From: Eudromia elegans
Lineage: Eukaryota > Chordata > Aves > Tinamiformes > Tinamidae
DNA length: 64,000 nt
Reading direction: 5' to 3'
Assembly: GCA_003342815.1 (NCBI GenBank)
Contig: PTEX01000235.1
Span: 372,001-436,000 of the forward strand
Below, piece by piece: positions 1-12,900 of the stretch. The notes under the pieces are model-generated. The model worked only from the letters and a program-made list of their open reading frames with translations. It was not told the DNA's origin and did no database searches. Position numbers and translations under genes: made by a program. How positions within the stretch are numbered: position 1 is the first letter of the stretch; every line of letters starts with the position of its first letter.

Positions 1-384
1 GAGACTACATTTCAGAAACAGCATGTAAGAGTCAAACATCTTTTTATAGCCTATTGCTGTTCTGTTAAAAAGAGTTATTTCAGAGACAGTTTATGAACTA
101 TTTCCAAGTATTTGTTCAAATGTGACTAGAAAAGATAAAAATCTACAAATTACTATTTAATGGAAGGTTTTTACATATTATTTCAAAACAATAAATTTAA
201 ACAACAAAGCCTAAGTATTTTTGCTGTCTTTTGCATAAAACTCAAAGTAATCTTAATGATGTAGATTCTAGAATTTCTCCATAAGAAATAAATAATAAAA
301 AGAATCTATGTACATAAAACATACAGCTGCACTAGTAAGATTGTTTCTTGTGTTGTAATTTGTGTTATTTGCATTTTCAAATAC
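1..384 (-). other. MON2: MON2 intron 12, partial
   Basis: AT-rich intronic sequence between the exon 12 donor and the window edge. No further MON2 exon, repeat family or RNA gene was seen here. Confidence 0.7.
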
Positions 385-617
385 CTAGGTCTTTCTCCGA
401 CTGGTCAGATGCAGACTGCAAATCCTGCTGCTCTGAGGAGTGTGCCGGTGATGAGGCTGCATCTGCTGCGAGCTGAGTGACTGTTTCGGCCTCTCCCAAC
501 TCTCCTTCGATCATTGTCGTGATACCACGGACAAGATCCAGCAAACAGTGGAACGCCACCGACATGGCATAGCCTTCAGGAATTGTAGGTGGCTCTACTT
601 TGTCCAGCATTTCCAAA
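385..617 (-). CDS. MON2: MON2 exon 12 (residues 468-545)
   Basis: This 233-nt exon completes Tyr and reads [19 protein letters not shown], then [20 protein letters not shown]. It closes with a divergent Gln/Ser/Ala-rich acidic linker before donor CTAG|gtattt. The acceptor is preceded by an almost unbroken run of about 20 pyrimidines (positions 620-640). It is the last MON2 exon in the window. Confidence 0.95.
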
Positions 618-3600
618 CTAAAGAAAAAAAAAAAAAAAAGAAAGCATGAGAAGCAAGTGTGTAACAGTACAACTGTGACTAAAAATTGGTAAGAAAAAAA
701 CAAGTTTGGAAACTCCTGATAATCACCAACAGGCCCAAAATATCCATCCTTAAAGAGTTACAGAAACTCCAAAAAACAAATTACTTGACAAATTAATTTA
801 CTAATTAAAATAGTAAACAACTCACTAAATACAATAGTAAGTAAAAGTGCAGATGCTCTGTGTATTGCATGCAGATCTGCAAATAAATATTAAGATGTTA
901 ACACATATAAAAGAGTGTTACTGCATAAAGTATGCTACATGTATTCTCATTCTACTGTTACTACAAAATGACCTTTACAAAAGCATGTACAGGGAAGAAA
1001 TAAAGCAGCATGAATATTGCTATAGCAACTTGAGAACAAGTCACATGTTCCATGATTACACTGAGTCCATGAAACTGGAAAACCCTGTCACTGGATGATT
1101 ATCTATGACCAAATACTCACCACCTTCCATCAACTATGCTGAACACAGATATGCACGATAGAAGGTAATTTTATAAAAAGGAACTGCTGACATTATTAAC
1201 TTCAGAAATCTGGAAGTGATTTTTTCTTTTCAAACCTCAAAACCAATTAAGGGAATCTCTGCATTAAAAAAGTACTGAGAGCCAGATTATTTGCTGATTT
1301 CACCCAGCATTTTTACACTATTCTCGTGGGCTGTACAAGTAATTTGCAGTTTGAACAGATGATCTTCAATGATCATGACTTACAGGGGGCCAGCCTCAAG
1401 GACAGCAGCATGGGATGTCTCGCCAGCAGATAGGAAGCTACGCAAGAAAACAGGAACTTGCACCTGCGAGGCTAGCGCATGATCAAGCGGCTCACCGGAT
1501 GATCCAGCGCGTGGACAGCGCACGATCATCGGCGCTACCAGCTGAACTGCAGCCGTGCTTCACGTGCTTTTGGCAAAGCTGGAACTGCATCCGGGATAGA
1601 ATACTACATCTTGTATCTGTTACTGAATAAAGGGTCTTTGGCGCGTGATACCAGAGTCCGATTCACCACACGCTTGGAATGGCAACTTGTCCAGCCTATC
1701 TATCAAAATACCCTGTTCCATGAGAACTGCCATACAGTGGAAGCACTACGGAAAGCTATTTTACACCCACCCCCTGGTTTAATGCTTCTCATTTGCCATT
1801 ACAAAAGCTATTACAAGATAGTCTAAGAATATTATTTACTAGAGTGAGGCCTAAAACTTAAGATTTAACATTGCAATGGTGCAGTAAAATAATTCCAACA
1901 GCCGCTAAAGCCATAGGGGATATTTGGATGAGAATCCACAGCACTAACAATGAAGAAAAAACCAAAAACAAGCAAAAAAAATCCAGATTGCTCCACTGCA
2001 CTGACTAAAAATCCATGATATATCTCAAATACAAGTAGAAGCAGTACTTGCATACTAAATATTTTTTTAAAAATCCTTATAGTCAAGTTGTAAATAATAT
2101 CTTTAGTATATGTTTTTTAAAAGGGATGATGGTACTTACTAGGTAGCTTTAGCACTTCCTTGTACTGTTACATTCAGGATGGGAATCCAGGTTCCTCTGT
2201 ACTCAAAGGCAGGTAACACAGTTGCGCCTCCTCCCATTCCAAGCACTCCCGGCACAGCTTGTGCTGAGCCTGCGCTGCTCGACACGTTGCTTCCTGCTCA
2301 GAGAAAAGAAATGATAAAATCAACCATCCCTGCAACATCCCCTAAGTTTAATTACCAAGCATCCTTGTTCTATACTGATTTTTTGCATTGATATACATGG
2401 ATCAGCAGTTTGATGGGGGGAAGGAAGGAGAACCACTGTATTTGTGCTCCCCCTGCTGTCTAAAACACAGTGTTATGTGCAGAGTAAAAGGCACTGCTGG
2501 TATCAACAGCTGTTTTCAGTCATAATAAAAATGTTTGTGTGACAGATATAGCAAGCTGCAGCATTCATAATGCCCTATGAACAAACTAAACTTAAAGGTC
2601 CGACTAAAAATATATTTTAACACATATATATTATATATTTATATTTAAGTGTAGCATCTAATAAAAAAGTCACGGATTATTTGAAAAGCTACAAGAAGAA
2701 TTCATGAAGTTATAAAAAACACAAATAAGTCACTCCAAGAATACAGATCCACCAACTCAAAAGATTTCAAAAATGCAAAAGCCACATGAAGAGATTCAGT
2801 GGCTTAAAAACTGCAGGATTCAAATCTGTTCTACTCCAAGCTAGAGGAGAATAAACACCAGGGAAGAGCCAACAGTATGTCAACCAATAGCAATAAGGGA
2901 ACTAATTACGATTCCACTCCAAGAAGTCAAAAAAAGGCGGACAAAAAGCCTTTATATATGAAGAAGTGTATACGTGTTAGGAGTAGTTGCCACAAGACAA
3001 AGGAGAAGGAAAATGGCAGAGTCCTCAAGAAGGTGCCTCGAAACACTTCTATACATGAGTCTAACAGCTTTCACTGCGGTGTGTTCTCTTAATGGTGTAG
3101 AGAGGCTAGCTTACCAACTGAGACAAAGAAAATGCATGCAGAAGTCTATGCATTTTAATACAACAAACTCATCAGATTAAAGCAGCAAAGATCAAATGGT
3201 CAAAGGGATGCCACTAGCACAGTACACTGGTGTAGTTATTCATCATCTCACTATGTAGTCTGTCAGGTAAAATTATCTTTGTACCAACTTAAATTCTTAC
3301 AGTAAAAGGTAAAAGATTTACACCTGTACAGCAAAGGTGACACAAGCTTAGATAGATGCAGCTTTAATCATCTTCCTTGAAAAGCCTACTTTGTTGAAAA
3401 CTTGAAGTTCAAAAGACAACTCAAAGTATATATGGTTATCACAGGATTGGCATAACTGGAACACTGACAGAAAACTAGGTTGTGCTGATGTGCTCGCCAT
3501 CTGTTACACATGGTCATCAGAGAAGAAAGAGAAACACATGAGAACTTTTCACCTTTTTGTCTTCCAGTTTGAGTGTTTAACAGAAAATTGTTTGGAATGA

Positions 3601-6600
3601 TAAGCCCCTGAAACAGCAATAAAGCTAAGGACAAGGCTTTACTGCAGACTAAAGAAAAACATAAATTTGGAAAGCAAATGTTAAGAATAGCCTCTTGTAC
3701 ATGTGTGGATTGCATGTGATGACAACTGTTTTTTAGATTTACCGTAATGGGTTAAAGTAACACAGAAATAATAAAATGGCTCAATCAGCTTCCACACAGA
3801 CAGCTACTGAACAGCAGCCACCATGATGAATTTCTGCACATAAACAACATCAACACCAACCTGGAACTCAGACACACCAGCTTTTGAATCAGCACTGATG
3901 TGCATGAGTTAAAGACCATTTCTTTTAATGTTTATTATTTAAAGCATAATCTACATCCATAATCCCTTAAACTATAGCAAAACCATAATTCTCTCTAATG
4001 TCTAAGGTGGCAGAGGAAAGACCTGCTAACTTAGATGCTTCTTGGACTGCTAGGGCAATAATAAATGACTAGGAGAAGAAGCGACAAAACTGATTCAGTT
4101 CTTACTGGACAGGTTTCTTAAACACACATGTGATCAGACAGTCTCATTCCTTCCTTATCCCTAGATCCTCCACATAATTTGGCCTGTCTCTGTATATTTG
4201 TCTAACATCAATAAAAAGTTGCACATCACTAGTGATGCACAGATTTCTGCCATGAAGAACAGGAAAGTGTTTGCACTCACTTTTGAGGCACTCTGTTAGG
4301 CAATCTACCTTCTATTGCTTGCTGTTTAAAAGTAATCATCAGCAGGGAAATGCACTGACTGTTTTATTTCACCAACAATAAAATATCATTTTTAAGACAA
4401 GGTTATTCATTCTCAGATCCCTAAAAAGCAGCAGATAAGTATTTTTAACATGACACTTAACCATGCACCTCAGAGCCTGAGTAATCCATTTACCTCTGAA
4501 GTGCTCTGAGTCATGGTTCCCAGACTGAAAAAAATTAAAGAAAGATAAAAATAAAAATCCTGAAAGCACAAATATAGTCATACAAATCTACTTTCCTAAT
4601 AAAACTTTAGCCTGCACCTGCCTTCTCTGCAAAAGTTTCCCACTTACAGGAACTGGGAACCATCTCAGACTTCAGTGATAAGGTACTAAAAAAGCTTACT
4701 GGCAAACATTTACATTTCATTCTCTTTCAGGGACAAATGCATACATCACAAAATGTTTGAGTTTATATGGTCACTCTCTTGATAAATACACATCTATTTT
4801 TTATTATAGATACATTATCACAATTATTAACGAATTACTATCTTGTTTAAGAAGGCATATCAGGGTAACACTAAGAAATTATTTTTATTTTGTTTGTTGG
4901 TGGGCTTCTGTTTTCAGAGTGATGTGAAGAGTGCCCTAACTCAGACATGACTGCTCTCCAAGAGATTAACAAGGAAGACCATTCCTTCCTACAAAAACCA
5001 AAAATATTCTTAATAAAATGCCCAAATCTCAGTTGCAAGGAGTGCTAATCAAGTCTCAGTAATGAACTATTCTCTTTCTACAGAAAAAGCAAAGATCATC
5101 TGTAAAGCACAGATCTTCCTTTCTACCCTTTGGCTTTCCTAATCCAGTTCTGATCCTAAAACAAAAATAAATAAATAAATTAGCTTTTGTTTCTCAAAGG
5201 TCTTACCACTTTAGGTGTACATGGCCCTTAAAATACCTCAAACAAATAGGCAGAGTCAGAAATCAGAAATAATTCCGTCCATCTCCTTCAGAAAAGTTCT
5301 GAATCGGGAGCTGCATCCTAGGAGCGGATGCAACCACACAGATAATGCTCTGTTGACTGGGGACTAAACCTACCTCAGGCTACAGGCAGGAAAAATCATC
5401 CCCTGTAACAGAACTGAAAACATCCGTTTATCTCAAGGTAGCTTTTCACCAAAATAAATGATAAATGTTACTAAGCCAAATGGACAAACTGTAATTGCAA
5501 TAAAATACTGGAAAATTAAAACTTTAGTGAGAAGGTAACTTTACCTGCTTGGTTTGGTGCTGCTGATGTATTCCCTGTGCTTGTTACAAGAAATAGGGAC
5601 TGTATGAAGGACCCCAGTGCATTCACAATATCTCGGAAAACTTTAGTGGAATGCTGCTTCATATCATAGGATTGACAAAAGGACCTGTAGAGAATTTTTT
5701 AAATTATTGTATTTCACAAATTAGAGAGTAAAAATACATTCTAATTGCAAACATTTAGATGAACAATAAATTCAGTTTGGGGTAAATGCTTCTTTAATAT
5801 TGGCAAGGTACAAAGGCTTTGGAATAATCAGATAACTATAATTCAGCTATTCCTGGATAATAAAGATTATCAAATACTTCAAAAAAATATCTTGAAGGGC
5901 GTATTTCCTTTAAGTTTCTACATATTTACCATATTTTAGTAAGTTCTTTCCACCACAGAAATACAGAAAGATTTCTTCACTTCTACATACAAGATAGCTT
6001 GACACACTGTACCTTAATAGCTGAGGCTGCACACAAAGCCTGTGAATAGATTCTACTGCTACAGCTCTTAGCCACTGTGGTTTGTCTGCATCCAGAAACT
6101 TAACCAGCAAAGACAGAAAGATTTCACATTCCGTTACCTGAAAGGCACAGTTTACAGTCATTAAATTAAAAAGAAAAAAGAAAAAAAAAATCTGTATAAC
6201 AAAATTTTTTTTGAGAAAATACATCAGGAGACCTATGCTAGCAAGTTCTGCACAGCATCTAAAAAGCCTGCATACAGGCACAGAATATGTCTAATAATCA
6301 TAGTATTGTTTTTCCAACATCACACACATAGTTGCATTCAAGAAGTTAAATTCCTTACAGGCATTTCAAAAAAATTCTAAAAAAAATGTGCTACAATGAA
6401 GAAATGGAAGAAAAAATAATCTTTTAAGCAGATAACTAAAACCAGAGAAATAAAAACCTGGGAAATAAAAAAAACTGCTGAAGTGTATGCAGCATAATAA
6501 ATGATCAAGGTTTTAAATTTATAAATACCTTTTATCAACTTTTTGCCTACAGTCTCTTAGCAACAATTAACAATCCCCACAATCAACATATCGAAAGCCA

Positions 6601-9600
6601 AATAAACGATATGCAAAAGATTAAAAAAAACTTAACTTAAAGACAGTCAAGTAAAGTAAAGGAATTTTTGACAAATATAAAAAAGTCCAAAGACCGTTAA
6701 CAACCTACTCTAAGAAGTTATACAAGTAGCACATAGCCTACAAATAAGCATTTTACAAGTAAACACAAATACATATAAAAGCATGATACAAATTCCTTTT
6801 TCTTTCCTTCCCTCACTATGGCTCAAGTGTTCCCATCAACTAACATTTTATTAACTCAGTACCAGTACATACACAGAAAAACAGATCTGTATAAGTAAAA
6901 TTTGAACATATGCTTACCAGCAAACTGTAAAACTGCTTAATCAAAACAGAAACTACTCTCAGCAAACGCATACAGATAGGGAAGTAAGGCTTTTCCACTG
7001 GTGCAGGGGAAGATGATGTGCTGGAACCTTGTCTGAATTTGATATTTGGGGAGAAGAGCTTTATAACAAGAGGGCATACTCTTTCTTTGAGGAGAAAGCT
7101 GAATTCTTGATGCTGAAACAGAAAAAATATTCAGGTTATACAAATGAAAAATTCACATTTTTTACCAATTTTCCTCAACTGCTGAAAATAATTCTGATTA
7201 AGTATCTTATTTACATTTAATGCTAAGACCGAGCACTCTGAAGTGACATGAATCACTGTATAAATTACATGCTTTGAAAACCAACAGTAAGAACAGCAGA
7301 CATCCTTAAAAAGCTACCAAAAAGTACAATGAAATGATACCCTCAGATTCATACCATACACACTGCCTTGTATCTTGCCAATTATAACAATCAATACATA
7401 ATAATACATAACAATCAACACATCATTTATTACGTAATTCTGAATTTAGCTACTGTCTGCTAAAATGTGTTACTAAAACATGATGGTGCATTGGAACAGA
7501 TTCACACAATTCCACCACACGATTCCTGCTGCTGTGCAGGTGGGGGAAGTTGTTGCTTCTGTGAAAATAATGTTGCCACAAACTAAGTAGCACAGCTGTA
7601 TCATCAGCAGAGCCATAAATCATGCAAGAAGACAAGCCTTACAGAGTACCATAGCTCTGTAAAGGGCACAGACAGAGGTGAACAAATACAGTATATGGGA
7701 TAGAAAAAAGTGGACAAAGTACAAAGTTTATTTCTACGAGGAAAAGAAAACATGCAAAAGCTACAGCTTCTCTTGAGTATTTTATTGACATATCTCCAAT
7801 AAATTAAAGAGGATTTAATTTTATTACAACATCAGGAAAAATGCTAGTTTTCTTTCCAATAATTACTTACTTGTAAAAACACTTGTGGGAAGTCATTGAG
7901 GACAGACTCAAGAAGCTCAAGCCCAAACGTCCGGGTCATTTCTGTCATACCCACGAGCCAATAGGGAGCATCAGCATTAACTAACTGGCAAAGATCCTTA
8001 GAAAGAAATACATTAACTCTTATAGTCTCTTCACAGTCCTTTACTGGGGTAAAGTTTCAAGTTTTCTGAGTCTACAAGCTAAATCTAAACTCGTTGTCTC
8101 CTTGGTGATATGTAATTACTCACTTGAAATTTCATTTTTCCTCAAATATACCTTTCACATAAAGAACCCAGGAAAAAAACTAACAAACTTTGGTTGTACC
8201 CTTGTAGCAATCATTCCTGCTCTCAAAAATACCTCCAGAAAAGTGAATGAATAATGAATACAATCATTATGCTCCACTGTACATTCTACATTTTAATGTC
8301 ATGTCAAAAACAAGAAAAAGGACTATAGTATGGTGCTGGGTCTGGCTAAAGCAAAAAAGAACCTTAAAGTTAATACAGACAAGCTTGCTTAGTTATTAGC
8401 TACCTTTATTCCATTTATTTTGAATATCTTTCCTAAGCCTCTCTGCCTTCATTTTCCAATCATTCCTCTGGGCTGTAACATTCCACTGCCTATCACAGTA
8501 ACTATGCAAAAGGAAGCGTGAGGCTCTGGTTCAGGATCTCATCAATACACTGACTATTTTTCAAATTCCTCATAGTGGCAGAAAAGAATCCAATTGTAAC
8601 TGCAAATGTGCAAGTATACGCTCTGCCATTACCTGAAAAAGCATATATGCATCTTTAGCACACGGCTTGAGTGTACTGACAGATCTTCTGTTACTGTTTC
8701 CTTGAACTGCAACTGGTTCTTCCACAGCATCTGTGGAAAAGCAGAAATGTGTTTTGTGAACACAAAAGAACTGCTCCAAATCAAGTAAACATTAAGTGTT
8801 CTTACAAACAAAGACACTACGAGAGTGGCCAGGTAATTCTTCTTTGAGTTATCATTTCCACAGAAATAAAGGTTAGACTGAATACCAAGTCCCTATTTGA
8901 AATAAATGTTCTCTTCAGAACTATCACTAAGAGTTATTTCATACTACATGATCTAAATTACCTGCACCTTAAATGACTCTCTTGGCCCAAATTCCTCTGC
9001 AACTCTAACCTTAACACCAGTTCCCACATCTATTTGATATATAGAGAGAGATAGGTAGATATAGATAAGCAGAGATCTGTACCTACACAATAGCTGAGGA
9101 TTTAATCTCCTTTTCATACAAATGTATGTATAAAAGACAATAAAAAATAATGTCTGTTCTCTTTTAACATATATATATATATATATATTTTACCGTCTAT
9201 CTGAAAAAGATAAACATTTGATGTGGGTTTAAAGTAAAGGTTACCACAAGGAAGCAGAACAAGAAACAGACCCACCTTTGTATCGTTCATCTTCAGCAAC
9301 CACTCTCTCAAATACAACAGTAACGACCTGTCGGACTGTAGCTGCTGCTGTGTTATTGGTGATATTATCTTTCGTGAAGTGCAATCGAAAGCAAAGTACA
9401 ATTGCCTGAAAGAAAAGAACTTAATCTTATATCTTACTCTTTTAGCCAAGAGTCAAGAGTAGTTTCGCAGAAAAAAGGTTACCTGAAAAAACATATTTAA
9501 TCATTGTAAATTTGAAAAACTAGTGCAGTTTTGTGGATTTTCCCACTGATTTTTTTTTTAATTAATCCTTTCCAGAGTAAGCTAGAAATAGCAGAAAGGT

Positions 9601-9958
9601 CAAGGAACACAATCTATCATTAACATCTCAGTACTTGCACAATCCTGTTACCTCTGTTGTGACTACTCCTCTCTAAAATACATATTTTCAGGTGTCACTA
9701 AGGTGGCACAAATACTGTTTCCCATTGGATTTGACAAATCTTTCAGATACTTCTTACAAGAAATGTCTACCTATCTCAGGTAGAAAAATGATTCATTATC
9801 TCACCCATGTTAGGGTTTACACGTGGTTCATTAAGAAACTCTAATAAACTTACAGGGTATTGTTCTGTGTTTTTGTTTTCTTTCCTCTATCAAAATTTGG
9901 CCAAAATTCACAACATTTTCTTTTTGAAAAAAAAAAAAAAAAAAACAAAAAAAAAAAC

Positions 9959-9999
<41 letters not shown>

Positions 10000-12900
10000 A
10001 AAAAAAAGAAGAAAAAAAAAAAGGGAACTAACTAAACTAACTAACTTAACTAACTTTTAATGTCCTCAAAGGGACTTTTAAAAGTCCAGCCATTAGATCT
10101 TCCAGTAATTCCATCATGTGAGCAGGCTTTCAGATCGGGACATTAAGACAGGCTATCCTGTCTTACAGAACAGAGCCAAGTGCTGGTAAAGACCTCTCCA
10201 TCTTACTCGTCACTGCTGGGCTCATGTGCTTTTGTGTGTGGCATTCAAAAGGAAAAACCTTTGCAATCTTAAAGGGATGAAGAAATGAGGAACGCTAAAA
10301 GAGGTGTTTGGAAAGTGTTAAAAAGTGGTAAAATAAGATGTAGATACCAAGAACTCAAGAATAACAGAGGAGGAAAGGAGAACAAATGAGGAAAGAGATG
10401 AGAAGTGTATGGCTTTGGAAAGACAGAGGATATGCAGGAAAGAAAGAGGAGACTTCAACAGACTGCCTCTTCCCAGAGCCTAGACTAAAACTTGAAAAAT
10501 TTGCAATGCTGCAAGTCACTAGAGAATACCTGCTACCTAGCTAAAGGCTGATAAGCCCCACTTGCTAAAGTACTAACATCATCTTCATCAAATGTTGTGG
10601 TTCTGCTCTCCCAAAAATTCTGATGAAAAGATACTATACAAAGCTAAACAGTTTATAAAGACTACAGAATTTAAGGTTTTCTCACAACTTTCTAAAGGAA
10701 AGAGAAATAAGGCTGACCACTGAACAACAACAAAAAGTTCTTGAATCTAAGTATCCATTGCTTTTCACTCATTCATTAGAGAATGAAGGAAAAAAAAATC
10801 TACAAACACCATAGCACATAATGGAGTAATATAGATTATGCTGAGGTTGGCTAACACTACTTAGGAAACAGAGTCACTGCAGGGTAGGCTGCAGCTTCTC
10901 CAAACATTTGCTTGTCTAATGCAAGGTTACAGTGTTATGTGTTCTGATTTCTTCAGTTTGAAATCAGACATAAAACTAATTTAGCCTATCAGAAGGATAA
11001 ACAATTGCTCAGCATTTTAATTTAAAATCTTCATGAGATATTGTAAGCACTAGAGCTAGCACTAACAAATTCTTACCTTGGAGAGTGCTTCATCATGCAC
11101 AACTGTATTGGTTGTTAGAAGTACAAGAACTGTTTGAAGCAACTTAAGTTCTTCAAGGCTATTTTCCATCAGTTGCCAAAGCATATTAATGATGTTTCCT
11201 GCTGCAGCCTATAAAGAAATTATTTTGCACATACAATTATGATTTTAAATACTTGTCATGTGTACACATGTAGAAAATGCACCTTTATAAAAGAATAACT
11301 GAATTTGCATGTTTTTCTCAATATTTTTAAGAGTTCATCCTCTAACTTTAAACACTGATTTTTTTAAAAAAAAAGTTCAGAAATTTCTTAACATGCAGTT
11401 AAAATAGAAGTCCAGCAAAATGACTTTTATTTTCAAAATACATTCATGATAGAAAATATTGTAATTTTACATTAGGTAAGCACAATTGAAGACTCATTTT
11501 AATACTACTACTTTCACAGACTTCTTAACATGCTATATATGCAGTATCACAACAGATCATACAGCATTTAAGAAGAAAGTATTGCAGGAAATGTGTCTCT
11601 GTTTTATGTGATTTTTTTTTTTTTTTAGAACTAACATATAACAAATACATCACAGATCATTTATGCTCCACTTCTGCAGCAAAAGTACGCAAACCAAAAG
11701 TTTTGTTTTGCACATCATATTCCCCTATAGAAGTTACTATTTTTCCCTCAGCATTTTGTTTGAATGCTCAAAAACCCTTTCTTTAAAATGACTATATTTC
11801 TAAAAGTAGATAAAAGAAAAATCTTGCAGGCTATGTTCGTTATATTTTAGCAGGCTCCAACCAAAGAGTATTCATTTATAAAAATTTCAGTGTGGGAAAT
11901 ACAGATCTCTAAGAACATTTATCTTACCTCCGAGACAACTTCATGGGACATGAGCCTTTGTATTGCTGCTAGGCAGAGCTGAGTGATCTTTGGTTCCTTC
12001 GTTCCACAACCCATTAGAAAAGGCTGAACTACCTCTGAGCTGTTTTCTTTCAAAGCTTTCAAAAAGAGATATGGAGGCAGTCAATTTCCAGTACTTTGAA
12101 GAATACAGTGCAAGATTTGTTAATCATATCCATTAAATACAACAAAAAAAGCAATCTGCAGTCGTGGAAATTTGGGAGTTAGTTTTGCACCAGAAAGAAA
12201 AACTGGCTGAGCCCGAGCTCACCTCAATAACTGAATTGAGTAAGTCTTTAATCCAAAACATCTTCTCCCTTACACACTTTTTCCCTTCTCAATGACCTGC
12301 TTTTCACTGATGGCTTAAAACTCTCTCTAGCCTTAGAGATACCCAGTCTTAGACAGGCATCCTTTTCTTCCGCTCTTCTTTCACCTCTGAAGTCAGAAGC
12401 GACACAAAGTGCAGTATGAAGAGGCTCACCAAAGCGTATGGCATGAGGGGCACACACCAAGCTAAATACCACCACCAAACCCGGAGAGGAACAGAACTGA
12501 ACTGCGTGAATCCCACATCCCTACACCAGGCTGCCTTTTTTTTTTTTTTTTTTTTTGTGAGAAAAAGCTGCTTATTAAAATGAAAGCATTTCATGAGAAG
12601 TGACAAGTTTCAGAAAGTTCAATTTTTTTTTTTAAAAAAAAAAAAGACTTCACAATTAGTACAATGAACCACAGTGACATTTTAAGAAGTTTTCCACAAG
12701 AAAACAATCCGAGATATCTGAGTTAAACATCACAGAACTAAAAAAGAAGAAAATGTTTCTACAAGATCAAAGCAAAGTATGATTCAAACCAACCGAGGGC
12801 TTTTTTGATTGTCGATTTATGCAAAGTTGTAAGATTGTAGCTGTTTGTTCCCTTTTCAAGTCAAACAAGTTTTTTCAAAGTTGAATACTCAGAGTGTGTT

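Noticed and set aside
9860-10060. Poly-Lys open frames
   Set aside because: They are simply translation of the A-rich tract.
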